Shown here in pieces: positions 26,333 to 36,179 of a stretch of DNA of 64,000 bases; within the stretch, counting starts at the first letter, position 1, and every line of letters starts with the position of its first letter. A model generated the notes under the pieces. The model ran no database searches. It saw only the letters and a list, made by a program, of their open reading frames with translations, and was not told the origin of the DNA. Source of the DNA: Mangrovicoccus ximenensis. Its GTDB lineage: Bacteria > Pseudomonadota > Alphaproteobacteria > Rhodobacterales > Rhodobacteraceae. The stretch covers positions 154,285 to 218,284 of the forward strand of contig NZ_QBKZ01000017.1 of NCBI RefSeq assembly GCF_003056725.1, in the 5' to 3' direction. Both the position numbers and the translations under genes were made by a program.

Positions 26333-28021
26333 CTACCGCGAATAGAGCCGGTCGAGCCGCACGAATTTCCCCAGCACCCCGAGCGCGATGATGGTGACCC
26401 CGATGAGGAGCGCCGAGATCGCGTGGGCGGTCGGTTCCAGCGCGAAGGTCGCCTCGGAATAGATCCGCACCGGCAGGGTGGTCAGCCGCGCCGTCGTGAG
26501 GAAGGCGGTCACCGTCACCTCGCCGAAGCTCATCAGGAAGCCGACGAGGCCTGCCGCGAAGAGGCCCGGCGCAAGCGAGGGCAGGGTGACATGCAGGAAG
26601 GTGCGCACCGCATTGGCCCCGAGGCTGGCCGAGGCCTCTTCGAGCGCCGGATCGAGCGACAGCACCGAGGTGGTCAGGAGCGTGATCATGAAGGGCAGGA
26701 TCACCACGACATGCACCGCCATCAGCCCGAGGAAGGGCGGCACCGCCAGATAGATCTGCAGGAGCTTCAGCATGCCGACCGCGATGGCGATGCCGGGCAG
26801 CGACAGGGGCAGCATCCAGAAGGCCAGCAGCATGCCGCGGCCGCGGAACGGATGGCGCGCCAGCGCGAAGCCCGCGGGCAGCGCCAGGATCAGCCCGGTC
26901 ACCACCGAGGCGAAGGCCAGCTTCACCGAGATCAGGAAATTCGCGGTATAATCGCCCGCGATCAGAACCCGGCGGTACCATTCCAGGGTGAAGCCCTTGA
27001 ACCCCGCCGCCGTTGCCAGCGGCACGTCGTTGAAGCTCTGCACAACCACCAGTCCGAGCGGCAGCAGCAAAAGCCCGATCGCGCAGTACAGCGCCAGCTT
27101 CGACAGCACGGGACCGGCCAGATCGACGCTCCGCGCCAGCGGGGCGGGGATGTCCATCGGCGCCGAGGGCGTGCCCTTGCGCCAGGCCATGAAGCGCCCG
27201 AGCGCGACGGTGACGAGCCCGATGAAGGCCAGTCCGACGACGGTCATGACCAGCGACAGCGCCGAGGCCATGGTGGCGTTGAGGTTCTGGATCGCCTCCT
27301 GCATCACCAGCATGCCGATGGTCCAGACCTTCTTGCCGCCCAGAAGCGTCGCCGAGACATAGGAGGTCACGGTCATCAGGAAGACCACGATGATCCCCGA
27401 GCGCAGCCCCGGCAGCGACAGCGGGAAATCGACGGTCAGGAAGCGGATCGCGGGCGAGGCGCCGAGGCTTTCGGCGGCTTCGTGGATGCGCGGCGAGGTG
27501 TTCTGCAGGTTGTCGTAGAGCGCCAGCACCATGAAGGGCATGAAGACCTGCGCCAGCGCCACGATCACCGCGCCATGGGTGAAGAGCATGCCGTTGAACG
27601 GCCCGAGCCCGACCAGCGCCGCCACGGAGTTCAGGAGACCCTTGGGCGACAGCAGCAGGATGATCCCGAGCGAGCGGACCACCACGTTCGTGAGCAGCGG
27701 GATCAGGATCACCGCGAAGGCCAGCGCCCGCCAGCGCGACGGCATCCGCGCCAGCCAATGCGCCAGCGGATAGCCGAGGATCGCCGAGACCACCGTGACG
27801 GCAAGCCCGAGGGCCACCGTCTCGGCGATGATCGACAGGTAGAAGCCGTCGGTCAGGATGGTGCGGAACTGCACCAGCGACGGATGCACGAGCACCGGGC
27901 CGAAGGGGCTCGGATACTCGTGCAGCGAGAGGAGAACCACGACCGCAAGCGGCGCGGCGAAGGCCAGGAGCAGCCACGCCGTCACCGGCGTGGCAAGGAC
28001 CGGCCCGATCCAGCGTCTCAT
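26333..28021 (-). CDS. Fused ABC transporter permease (PotB-PotC-like, two permease domains in one chain)
   Basis: A 562-residue protein starting at the ATG 28021, which overlaps the stop of the upstream binding-protein gene (ATGA). It contains two complete MetI-like permease domains. The first EAA loop is HEAAESLGASPAIRFLTVDF (about residue 180) and the second is EEASASLGANAVRTFLHVTL (about residue 465). About 12 membrane segments are apparent. In spermidine/putrescine and Fe/2-aminoethylphosphonate-type importers these are separate PotB and PotC proteins; a single-chain form is less common. Substrate unknown, polyamine-like by family. A start further upstream (28054) would lie within the preceding gene. 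Confidence 0.87.
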   Translation of the reverse strand: MRRWIGPVLATPVTAWLLLAFAAPLAVVVLLSLHEYPSPFGPVLVHPSLVQFRTILTDGFYLSIIAETVALGLAVTVVSAILGYPLAHWLARMPSRWRALAFAVILIPLLTNVVVRSLGIILLLSPKGLLNSVAALVGLGPFNGMLFTHGAVIVALAQVFMPFMVLALYDNLQNTSPRIHEAAESLGASPAIRFLTVDFPLSLPGLRSGIIVVFLMTVTSYVSATLLGGKKVWTIGMLVMQEAIQNLNATMASALSLVMTVVGLAFIGLVTVALGRFMAWRKGTPSAPMDIPAPLARSVDLAGPVLSKLALYCAIGLLLLPLGLVVVQSFNDVPLATAAGFKGFTLEWYRRVLIAGDYTANFLISVKLAFASVVTGLILALPAGFALARHPFRGRGMLLAFWMLPLSLPGIAIAVGMLKLLQIYLAVPPFLGLMAVHVVVILPFMITLLTTSVLSLDPALEEASASLGANAVRTFLHVTLPSLAPGLFAAGLVGFLMSFGEVTVTAFLTTARLTTLPVRIYSEATFALEPTAHAISALLIGVTIIALGVLGKFVRLDRLYSR

Positions 28022-29058
28022 CCGGCCAGCACCCGGTCGAATTTGGCCTGCCACTCGGCGCGGTGGGCGTTGATGTAGTCCCAGTCGAAATCGACGAGGT
28101 CGTCGACCTGGCCGCCGGTGATCACCTTGTCCTTCACGTCATCGGGCATCTCGATGTCCTTGACGGTCGGCGAATAGTAGACCTCGCGGGCATAGGCGAC
28201 CATGACCTCTTCGCTGAGATGCAGGTTGATCCATTCCTCGGCGAGCTTCTGGTTGCGGGTGCCCTCGGTGATGCAGGCGACGTTCATGGTCACGGCCATG
28301 CCTTCCTCGGGAGCGGCGATGACGCAGTCGGGATTGCGGGTCTCGGCGTATTTGCGGGTGAAGGAGGCGAATTCCACCGACAGGTCGGCCACGTCCTGGT
28401 CGATCATGTCGTAGAGCTGCGCCTGCGAGGACTGGATGCCGGCGAAGGGCTTCAGCTCCGCGACCTTCTCGAGCACCTTGTCGAATTCGGTGATGTCGTA
28501 GCTGAAGGATTTCGCGGTCATCATCAGCGCCGAGATGCCCTCCGCGCCGAGCCCGTTCGGCCAGGCGATGCGGCCCTTCCATTCCGGGTTCCACATGTCC
28601 TTCCACGAGGTCACCGGCGTCTTGGCGGCGGTGCCGTCATAGACGACGGTGCAGGGGTTGAAGGCGACGCCGTAGCCGCCCTTCTGCGCCAGCGGATAGA
28701 GCGCGTCGAAGCGTTCCACCGCCGCCGTCGGCGCCTGGGTCACGCCGTCGGCCACCGCCTGGCGGCTTTCGTAGATGTTGAGGTAGAGCACGTCGAAGCT
28801 CGGGCGGCCGCGCTCGGCATAGGCGCGCGCCCGGCGGTCGGTGGTGCCGCCCAGCACGTAACTGATCTTGCAGCCGTATTTCTCGACGAGCTTCGGCTCG
28901 ATGAACTGCTTGACGATCTTTTCCTGGGCGCCGCCCCAGATGCCGACCACCAGCTCGTCGCCGGGTTTCGGTTGCGCATAGGCGGGGCGGATGATGCTTG
29001 CGGGGGCGGCAAGCGCGGCAAGGCCGAGGCCGGTGAACTGGCGGCGGGTCAGCGTCAT
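28018..29058 (-). CDS. Tat-exported ABC substrate-binding protein (PotD/spermidine-type)
   Basis: A 346-residue periplasmic binding protein. The N-terminus MTLTRRQFTGLGLAALAA is a twin-arginine signal with cleavage near AYA (residue 28). VVGIWGGAQEKIVKQFIEPK and DVLYLNIYESRQAV, then WPNGLGAEGISALMMTAKSF match the type 2 periplasmic-binding family used by polyamine-like importers. It lies in an operon between the truncated ATPase and the fused permease, overlapping the permease start by four bases. Intact. GGAGACCTCC precedes the start. Confidence 0.87.
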   Translation of the reverse strand: MTLTRRQFTGLGLAALAAPASIIRPAYAQPKPGDELVVGIWGGAQEKIVKQFIEPKLVEKYGCKISYVLGGTTDRRARAYAERGRPSFDVLYLNIYESRQAVADGVTQAPTAAVERFDALYPLAQKGGYGVAFNPCTVVYDGTAAKTPVTSWKDMWNPEWKGRIAWPNGLGAEGISALMMTAKSFSYDITEFDKVLEKVAELKPFAGIQSSQAQLYDMIDQDVADLSVEFASFTRKYAETRNPDCVIAAPEEGMAVTMNVACITEGTRNQKLAEEWINLHLSEEVMVAYAREVYYSPTVKDIEMPDDVKDKVITGGQVDDLVDFDWDYINAHRAEWQAKFDRVLAG

Positions 29059-29097
29059 GGGAGGTCTCCTGTCGGGGGTCGTTTCTGGGTCTGGTCT

Positions 29098-29333
29098 CAG
29101 ATGAAGGTGACGGCGCCGGGCAGCGCCTCGACCGCGATGGTCTGGCCGGGGGCGGGGGGCGGCAGGTCGGAGGGGATCACCATCCGCACCGGTCCCGAGG
29201 CGGCCGCCAGGTCGATCTCGAAGCTTTCGCCGAGATAGCTGACCGTGCTGACCGTGCCCGAAAGCGCGAGCGGGCCGGTGGCTTCGGCGGCGGGGCGCAG
29301 CCGCGAGGCGCGCAGCACCATCTGGCTGGCGCC
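29098..29333 (-). pseudogene. ABC transporter ATPase (PotA-like), C-terminal TOBE fragment
   Basis: The reverse strand reads MVLRASRLRPAAEATGPLAL, then GTVSTVSYLGESFEIDLAAA and LPGAVTFI, ending with TGA at 29098. This is the TOBE_2 C-terminal domain of a PotA-type ATPase. The nucleotide-binding domain is missing because the sequence joins an SDR fragment at about 29333. With no ATPase in the operon the transporter would be inactive unless served in trans. Confidence 0.78.
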
Positions 29334-29992
29334 TTCGGGTGGCGCTCGGCTATGGCCGCGGCCTCGCGGCCGCCGAGGCTCTGGCCGCAGAGCTGGGCGA
29401 CGCGATCCCGCTGCAGATGGATCTGGCCGACCGCGCCTCGGTCGCCGCCGCGGTTGCGGAGGCTGCCGGCCATTTCGGCGGGCTGCATCTGGCGGTGAAC
29501 AACGCTGGCCATTCCGCGCCGGGGCATCTGCTGGATCTCTCCACCGAGGATTGGGATCGCACCTTTGCCGTGCAGGCCCGCGGCTTTTTCCATTTCGCGA
29601 CCGAGGCGGCGCGGCAGATGAAGGACCGGGAAGGCGGCGCCGTCGTCGCCATCGCCGGGGCCTCGGCGCTGCGCTGCTATCCCGGCAACGGCGCCTATGG
29701 CCCGTCGAAATCCGCCGTTCTGGCGGCCTGCCGCCAGATGGCCGTCGAATGGGCGCCCTTCGGCATCCGCGTCAACGCGGTCTGCCCCGGCCCGGTGCGC
29801 GATCCGGCGAGCAACTGGCGCGAGGCGGAGCCCGCGCTCGCCGAGGAAGTCGACCGGCTTCCGCTGCCCAGGGCGGCAGCCCCCGCGGAAATCGCACAGG
29901 CCGTGCTCTATCTTGCAACGGCGGGCTATGTTACCGGACAGGACCTCGTCGTCGACGGCGGCGGAACGACGACCTGGTATATCCAGGGCTGA
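29334..29992 (+). pseudogene. Short-chain dehydrogenase/reductase, 5'-truncated
   Basis: From about 29340 the forward strand encodes an SDR lacking its first ~35 residues: IPLQMDLADRASVAAAVAEA, LHLAVNNAGHSAPGHLLDLS (NNAG motif), IAGASALRCYPGNGAYGPSK (S...YxxxK catalytic residues Y and K) and INAVCPGP-like VNAVCPGPV, ending VDGGGTTTWYIQG. The TGxxxGIG cofactor motif is missing. An ATG at 29339 leaves an open frame, but without the glycine motif activity is unlikely. It is followed 30 bases later by a TetR gene. Confidence 0.78.
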
Positions 29993-30021
29993 TGGGCAGG
30001 GCAGTCCGGGGAGGCAGGGCC

Positions 30022-30693
30022 ATGGCACGCAGGAAGGCGCTCGAGACCGAAGCGGCGCAATTCGACGACAGCTACCAGCCCGCGCCGGGCTCGCCGCCGG
30101 ACATCATGTGCCGCACGGCGCTCGACCTCTTTGCCGAGCGTTCCTATTCCTCGGTCCGCATCAAGGACATCGCCGAGGCGAGCGGGTTCAACCCGTCGCA
30201 TTTCTACTACTATTTCGACAACAAGGAGGATCTCTTCATGAAGACGATCGCCCGGGTTGTCGCCGAGGCGTTTTCCCATTTCGACGGGATCACCCGGGCC
30301 GGGGGCACGCCCGAGGAGGTGATCTCGGGCTGGATCGAGCTGCATGTGCGCCAGTTCGTGGCGCTGCAGAAGGTCGCGCGGATGAGCCTCGACTATGCCG
30401 CGACCGGCAAGCGCACCCCGGTCGCAGACCGCGCGATCCGCGCCTTCTACGAGCGCGAGGCGGATATCCTGAAGGCGGCGATCCAGCGCGGCATCGCCGA
30501 GGGCAGCTTTGCCGATGTCAATCCGTCGGACACGGCGGCGCTGATCTCGACCTTTCTCGACGGGGCGCTGTTCCGCAACGTGATGTTCCCCAATTTCAGC
30601 TATGCGCGGGCGATGCAGTCGATGCGCCGCGTGGTGCTGCACTGGCTGAAGACCGGGGCGGGGCCGCTGCCGAAGGCCGGGGCCGCCCCGTGA
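30022..30693 (+). CDS. TetR/AcrR-family transcriptional regulator
   Basis: A 223-residue regulator starting at the ATG at 30022 (GGGGAGGCAGGGCC upstream). The DNA-binding domain is clear: CRTALDLFAERSYSSVRIKD, then IAEASGFNPSHFYYYFDNKE, residues about 27-72. The C-terminal domain resembles the PaaR/AcnR-like ligand-binding group, with FVALQKVARMSLDYAATGKR. It probably controlled the adjacent SDR gene. The reading frame stays open far upstream only by composition. Intact. Confidence 0.87.
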   Translation: MARRKALETEAAQFDDSYQPAPGSPPDIMCRTALDLFAERSYSSVRIKDIAEASGFNPSHFYYYFDNKEDLFMKTIARVVAEAFSHFDGITRAGGTPEEVISGWIELHVRQFVALQKVARMSLDYAATGKRTPVADRAIRAFYEREADILKAAIQRGIAEGSFADVNPSDTAALISTFLDGALFRNVMFPNFSYARAMQSMRRVVLHWLKTGAGPLPKAGAAP

Positions 30694-30696
30694 GCC

Positions 30697-30727
30697 ACGG
30701 TCCGCGCGCCGGTCCTCGGAGGACCGT
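30697..30727. repeat. 31-base hairpin after tetR; possible terminator or relative of the hairpin family
   Basis: ACGGTCC (30697-30703) and GGACCGT (30721-30727) form a perfect 7-bp stem around GCGCGCCGGTCCTCGGA. Size, layout and loop resemble the conserved GCGCCAYCGGTCCGAGC core, but it is the only candidate outside a transposase. It lies four bases after the tetR stop and has no T-run, so a factor-independent terminator is not obvious. Confidence 0.4.
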
Positions 30728-31288
30728 CCTGCCGGAGCCGGGGCGCGGCACGGCGGCCGCGCCCGCCGATACGGCGGCTGGCCATCGGGGCCATGCGGAT
30801 CATTCGCCGGAGGGGGCGGGATGGCGGAAAGCCAGGCTCCCGGCCGGAAAGACTGCCGACGCGCAAGCCGCGGATGGGGGCCATCGCCCCGGCAAGCAGG
30901 TTCGCCCGGATCATCTGGCGATGCTGGCGCGCAATGGAGAATGCCGCGATCCGGTCGGCGCGGCCTCCTGGCAGCCGCCGCCGGATCGTCGGCCATGCGA
31001 GGCGGGCAGCGACCAGCATGGGCAAAGGATCGCCATGATCCGGGCGGGGCAAGTCAGCGCCCGGCATGGAGTCCAGAGCCCGCAGTTCCGAAATCACTGC
31101 CATCCGCGCAGCTCCATGCCGGCCAGCGGCCGGACAAGGCCGCGCATCAAGGTCCGGCAAATGGCCGCAGGCGCCAACTGCCCTGCGGGACACGGAAATC
31201 ACCTGCCCGCTTCGGAGCAATGCCATGGACCCCGCCGCGCAGGCGCAGCGGGACTTCCAAGTCGAATGGATCGGAGAGGAGACATGCC
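30728..31288. other. 560 bases without a recognisable gene
   Basis: The stretch between tetR and the IS110 relic holds no open frame with family similarity. It is GC-rich and includes several overlapping low-complexity arginine/glycine/proline-rich frames. The last 50 bases are probably the IS110 left flank. Confidence 0.4.
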
Positions 31289-32194
31289 ATGGAAATCGTC
31301 AGGATTGGCCTCGACCTTGCCAGGAGCGCATTCCAGGGTCACTGCGTCGGCAGAGGCGGCAGGACGGCGCTCGGAAAGACGCTGCGCCGCGATGCCGTCG
31401 TGCCGTTCCTTTCCCGGCTTCCGCCTTGCCCCGCCGGCATGGAAGCCTGCAGGGGGTCCCATTGCTGGGCGCGGGTGCTCCCGGAGCTTGGCCACGAGCT
31501 CCGGCTGATTGCGCCGCAGTTCGTGGCTCCCCAGGTCAAGCCGGACAGTGAGGCGGAACGGGAAACGGCGCGGGGCGCCGTTTTCCCGCCGGACGACCGC
31601 AAGAGGCGATTTGCGGGGCGGCCGGCCGCCCGCCAATGCGGGTCGCGCCATCGGCGTGCTTTCAGCACGGCGCCGCTGAAATCGCCGGAGCAACTCGAGA
31701 TACAGGCTGTCCGCCGGATCCGGCAGAGACGGATCTCCGGCCGGACGCGGCTGGCGGACCAGGTGCGGGGCCAGCCGGGCGAACATCGGGCGGTCCTCGC
31801 CCGCCCCGTCAGCCATCTGCGGAACGCGCGTGTCCGGATCGCCGGAGGACGCCGCCGCGAGGACGGGGTGCCGGACATGATCGGCGAGCTCGCGATGGAG
31901 ACCCGCGACGGATTGGCAGGGCCCGGCAAGCGCATCGCCGCCTTCGGCCGCAGGATCGGGACGCTGTTCCGGAACAACGGGGCCTGCCGGCGGACCGGCT
32001 GCACCGACGGGATCGGACCCTTCTCGGCAGATTTGGCGCCACGCCGCGGGCGTGCCTCCGGAACTTGTGCCGAGACAGAGGTCGGGCGGGGGCAAGGCGC
32101 GGCTCTTCGGCAGGGTGCGGCGGCCTTCAGGACCTCAAAGCCAAATGCGATTCCCCTGGCCCCCTTGGTCAGGACGGGAGAGTGCGCAGCCTGA
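31289..32194 (+). pseudogene. IS110-family transposase, diverged and inactivated
   Basis: The start MEIVRIGLDLARSAFQGH matches IS110 transposases (IGLDLAKxxFQVHG), then MEACRGSHCWARVLPELGH (MEAC...W) and IAPQFVAPQVK. The expected DAADAEA block with two catalytic aspartates is replaced by unrelated sequence containing a strong hairpin at 31560-31587. Later TAPLKSPEQLEIQAVRRIRQ still matches. The C-terminal serine-containing domain is unrecognisable. The frame is open but the protein cannot be active. Confidence 0.72.
31560..31587. repeat. Perfect-stem hairpin in the IS110 relic
   Basis: GGGAAACGGCGC pairs with GCGCCGTTTTCCC (one bulged base) around a two- to four-base loop. It lies where the catalytic DAADAE motif should be. 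It lacks the conserved core of the hairpin family, so it is either a degenerate copy or unrelated. Confidence 0.4.
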
Positions 32195-32381
32195 AAATAG
32201 ACACTGGTGACAACCCTATTGAAAACCACCGTTGGGGGCGTCAAATACCTTTGACTCCTAATATGGAAAAGTTTACGTAAATTTACAGAAGATGATCGAA
32301 AGTAAAGTGTGGCTTTGGCACTCTAGCAACTGACATCTCAGATGATTTTTCCAAGCAAACCAGCGTATAGTTCGTATCATT
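32195..32381 (+). promoter_or_regulatory. AT-rich promoter region of the acyltransferase gene
   Basis: 187 bases, AT-rich and distinct from the GC-rich flanks, upstream of the acyltransferase ATG at 32382. It contains TTTGACTCCTAATATGG and GTATAGTTCGTATCATT, which could supply promoter boxes. The exact promoter is not assignable. Confidence 0.4.
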
Positions 32382-34214
32382 ATGAAATCAGCACAGTATC
32401 GCCCTGACATAGATGGCCTGCGTTTTTTCGCAGTGATCCCCGTGGTCCTTTTTCACGCAGGAATTTCCGGGTTCAGTGGCGGCTTCGTCGGGGTGGATGT
32501 TTTTTTTGTGATCAGCGGTTATTTGATCACGCGCATCATTCTTAGTGAACTGGATCAGAAAAAATTCAGCATTGTTCGTTTCTACGAACGGCGCATTCGA
32601 CGGATCTTTCCCGCACTTTTTGCACTGATCGCTTTTGTTTGCATCGTTTCCCCCCTAGCACTTTTGCCCAGCGAATTGAAGACGCTGCCCTATGAAATAC
32701 TTGGTGCACTCGCTTTCGTAGCCAATATCGTTTTCTGGCAGCAATCGGACTACTTTACGACATCCGCCGAAGAAAAGCCCCTTCTGCATACTTGGTCTCT
32801 GGGGGTGGAAGAGCAGTTCTACATTTTCGTGCCGCTGATACTATGGCTTCTTGTACGGTATGCGCGACGGGGCGTTTTGCCCATGATCTTGGCGGGCCTC
32901 GCCGTGTCCTGCGCTCTCAGCATCTGGTTGACGCCGCTCAGGAACAGCGCGGCATTTTACCTCCTGCCCCCCCGTGCCTGGGAACTTCTGATCGGGTCGG
33001 TTCTGGCGACTGGCATACCCCGGATGCGCAGTCCTGTTGTGAACGAAAGCGCGGCAGGTCTCGGCCTGCTTTGCCTTCTTGCTGCGGTCTTCACCTTCGA
33101 CGAACATACCAGTTTCCCCGGCTATGCGGCGGCCCTGCCGGTGATGGGATCGGCCCTGATCATCCAGTTCGCGCAAGGTACTGCGGTCGGGCGCCTGCTT
33201 GGGAGCCGGCCCTTGGTGTTCATCGGGCTGATTTCCTACTCGCTTTACCTGTGGCACTGGCCGTTGGTCGTGTTCTTCCGGGACTGGGGCCTCTTAGAGA
33301 GCATGGCCGGTCGTGGTGCGGTCGTGGTTTTGTCGGTCATTCTGGCCTGGGCAAGCTGGAAATTCATCGAAACACCGTTCCGTCGGCCGGTGAACTGGCC
33401 CCGTCTACGATTGTTCTGGTTTGCGGGTATCGGAAGCGGGGTGCTGGCGGCGACTGCCGGAGCCTTGTATCTGACCGATGGCTGGCCCAGCCGGTTCACA
33501 CCCGAGAATGTGGCCTTCGATCAGGCAAGGAACGACATCAGCCCCGAGCGGCAGCGTTGTCATATCAACTGGGGACGCCGACCATTCGAGACGCTGTGTC
33601 GTCTCGGCACCACAGGGGATCAAGAGCCCGACACGCTTCTCTGGGGAGACAGCCATGGTGTCGAAGTGGCGGCGGCTTTCGCGGAAGCTGGATTGCCGCT
33701 GATCCAGGCAACCTATTCGTCCTGCCCGCCAGCACTGAATTTCGTGCCCCGAGGCCGACCCGACTGCAAGGCACATAACGACGACATGCTGGCGAGCATC
33801 GAAAAAGAGGCGCAGATCAAGACCGTGCTGCTGTCGGCTTTCTACTATAATTATTCCGGATCCGAATTCTGGTCCGGCATGCAGCAAAGCATTGCGCGTC
33901 TGCAGGCTGCCGGGAAACGGGTTATCGTGATTGCGTCGCTTCCGAACTTCGGCATGCGCAATATTCCGTCTTATCTGGCCTCAGGCCACAGGGGGCCGCT
34001 TGAGATGAGCCCGGTCCCCCCGGAATTCGCGGAATACATCACGGACGTGCCGGTTGTCTCGCTGACGGAAAAACTGTGTTCCGGCAATGTCTGCTCCCTG
34101 ACCATCGACGGCAAGCCGCTGCTCTTCGATCACAGCCATCTCAGCATGACGGCAACGCGCAGTGTCGCAGCCAGCGTCGTTCAGGACATCAGGGGCATCA
34201 TACAGGGGCACTGA
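32382..34214 (+). CDS. Acyltransferase family 3 / SGNH O-acetyltransferase (OafA-like)
   Basis: A 610-residue protein. Residues 1-370 form an Acyl_transf_3 membrane domain: YRPDIDGLRFFAVIPVVLFH, GVDVFFVISGYLITRIILSE, RFYERRIRRIFPALF and HTWSLGVEEQFYIF. The C-terminal periplasmic SGNH domain has the nucleophile block LLWGDSHGVEVAAAF and the DxxH block LLFDHSHLSMTATR. Such enzymes transfer acetyl groups to surface polysaccharide or LPS. GC content is lower than the following cluster, suggesting a separate origin. It is followed directly by an IS3 remnant. Intact. Confidence 0.9.
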   Translation: MKSAQYRPDIDGLRFFAVIPVVLFHAGISGFSGGFVGVDVFFVISGYLITRIILSELDQKKFSIVRFYERRIRRIFPALFALIAFVCIVSPLALLPSELKTLPYEILGALAFVANIVFWQQSDYFTTSAEEKPLLHTWSLGVEEQFYIFVPLILWLLVRYARRGVLPMILAGLAVSCALSIWLTPLRNSAAFYLLPPRAWELLIGSVLATGIPRMRSPVVNESAAGLGLLCLLAAVFTFDEHTSFPGYAAALPVMGSALIIQFAQGTAVGRLLGSRPLVFIGLISYSLYLWHWPLVVFFRDWGLLESMAGRGAVVVLSVILAWASWKFIETPFRRPVNWPRLRLFWFAGIGSGVLAATAGALYLTDGWPSRFTPENVAFDQARNDISPERQRCHINWGRRPFETLCRLGTTGDQEPDTLLWGDSHGVEVAAAFAEAGLPLIQATYSSCPPALNFVPRGRPDCKAHNDDMLASIEKEAQIKTVLLSAFYYNYSGSEFWSGMQQSIARLQAAGKRVIVIASLPNFGMRNIPSYLASGHRGPLEMSPVPPEFAEYITDVPVVSLTEKLCSGNVCSLTIDGKPLLFDHSHLSMTATRSVAASVVQDIRGIIQGH

Positions 34215-34225
34215 GCCTGCTTGCG

Positions 34226-34385
34226 CCCTGCACGAGGGCTGGCTCTACCTTGCAGCGGTGAAGGACATGGCTACGATGGAGATTGTCGGCTGGTCGATGT
34301 CGGACCGGCTCAAGAGCAGCCTCGCGGTCGACGCGATGCGCATGGCGTTGCAGAACCGGCGGTCGGCGCCGCCCAACTTCGACAG
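34226..34385 (+). pseudogene. IS3-family OrfB, 5' piece of a split copy
   Basis: The forward strand reads EGWLYLAAVKDMATMEIVGW, then SMSDRLKSSLAVDAMRMALQ, an internal part of an IS3-group DDE transposase, beginning just after the acyltransferase stop. The downstream part of the same protein (LICHSDRGIQYASGDYRRLL) lies 3.3 kb away at 37681, the two separated by an IS1634-type and an IS110 element. The N-terminal part is missing. Confidence 0.8.
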
Positions 34386-34448
34386 TTAATCCGATAAGTA
34401 ATTGATATTGTTAACGCCGAAATGGCGTTTGTGTGACTACGCGAAGGC

Positions 34449-36095
34449 TCAGGCGGGTTTCGGAAGGTTCAATGCATCGAAAAGCTCCAGTTGCTCCGGG
34501 GTGGTCCTGCTGGTGCCCTTGAAGGTGCGCTCGCCGATATGGGCGGTGTGTTTCTGGATGCGGGCGAGCAGGTCGAGCGCGGTGCGCGGGCTCGCGGAAT
34601 GGCCCTTCGCCTTCAGCCTCATGCGCATGACGCGGTAGAGGACCAGCGCCAGGAAGCAGATCAGCGCATGGGCGCGGATGCGGTCCGGCCGGCGGTGGTG
34701 GACGGGGGCGATCTCGATGTCGCTCTTGAGGACCCTGAACCCGCGCTCGATATCGGCCAAGGCCTTGTAGCGCGCGACGGCCTCCGCCGACGTGATGCCG
34801 ACGACATTGGTCAGAAGCGCCAGCTTGCCGTCGAAGAGTTCGGCGCGGGCGATCGCGGCCTCATCCAGGCCCCCGCTGAACAGGTCCGCCTGCAGGTCGG
34901 GCTTGATGAAGCGGGTGAGCTCGGCTTCGGCGACGGCCCTGGCGAAGCGGCTGTACGATCCGCGGTCGGATGCGCGGCGGCCGCGGGATGTCTCGCCAGC
35001 GTCTTGCCCGTCCAGCTTTCCAGCCAGCCGTTCGCCCATCTCCTCGAGCTCGCGGATGCGGACGCGGCGGCGGTCCGACTGCTCTGCGGCGCGCAGGGGA
35101 TCATGGGTGACGATCAGCCGGTGCCCGGCGAAGTCCGCCTCGGCGAGGCCGTCTGTGTCGAAGGCAAGCGACTGGAATGTTTCGGCCAACTCGGCATAGC
35201 GGCGCGCCGGGACGGCCAGGATGAACTCCAGCTTGCGGCCGTCGCGATCGGCCAGCGCGGTCAGCTCGCCGATATTGTCCATGCTCAGCAGGCCCCGGTC
35301 TGCGACCAGAACCACGCGCTGGACCGGGAACCGCTTCAGCACGGTTTCGAGCATGCCCTGCAGCGTTTTCGTCTCCGCCATGTTGCCGGGATGAACGGTG
35401 TGAAGCAGCGGCAACCCCTCGGCCGTCTGCACGATGCCGAGCACGAACTGCCGGGCAATCCCTCCGGTTTCCTTGTTCATTCCGAAGCCGCGCAGGTCGT
35501 CCTCGACGCGCCCTTCGCCGTGGATGCGAACGGTGGTCAGGTCATAGAAGACGACCGCCAGGTCACGATCTACGAGCGGCCGCATCTGTTTCGCCAGCGC
35601 CTCTTCGATGGCATCGGCATGGTCCATGAGCGCATCCATGGCGCGCAGGAGGTGCTGGTGCGTAACGGTTTCCGGCATGGACGGCATCGCCACGGTCTCG
35701 AGCCAGCGCAGGCAGCCGAGCTTTCTGTCCGGGGCGCAGAGACGGTTGAAGACCATGGCCCTGACCAGCGCTTCGGCATCGAATTCCCGCCGCGACGAGC
35801 GCAGCGCGCGATCGAGCGCCTTGCCGATCCCGAGCTCCTTCCAGATTTCATGCAGGGCAAAGACATCGCCGAAACTGCGGCCCGCCTCCTGGATCACCTC
35901 GGAGGCGGTGTTCTCCGCCCGGCCGACGGCACGGTTGAGGCCGTTGATCAGCGGGTCGAGCTTCTCGGGGCTGAGCCTGTCGAGGCGGCCGAGACTGGCC
36001 ACGACGCGGACGCGGACCTGTCCGTTCTCGTTGCGGAAGGACTCGACCAGCTGCAGGTACTGGCGGTCTCCGGTCTTGGTGATGCGTGTGTACAT
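34449..36095 (-). mobile_element. IS1634/IS4-type transposase, intact
   Basis: A 548-residue reverse-strand transposase starting MYTRITKTGDRQYLQLVESF. Features of the IS1634 (IS4-related) group include VVFYDLTTVRIHGEG (first catalytic D), VVLVADRGLLSMDNIGELTA (second D) and YKALADIERGFRVLKSDIEI (the Y-(2)R-(3)E-(6)K signature with catalytic E). The gene looks complete and carries no hairpin insert, unlike its neighbours, so it is probably a later arrival. It lies inside a split IS3 element. TGTGTGACTAC occurs near both ends (34430-34440 and 36154-36164), but clear terminal inverted repeats could not be fixed by eye. Confidence 0.85.
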
Positions 36096-36179
36096 TGTGT
36101 AGCGAAGCTATCACTGGAATCCTCAAGTCTCCAATACGATTTTCCAAATCGTGTGTGACTACAAGACATGCCGGATTCA

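Noticed and set aside
25077..28078. Long opposite-strand frames (966 and 999 codons) over the TauE and permease genes
   Set aside because: Shadows of the real genes in other frames; no domains.
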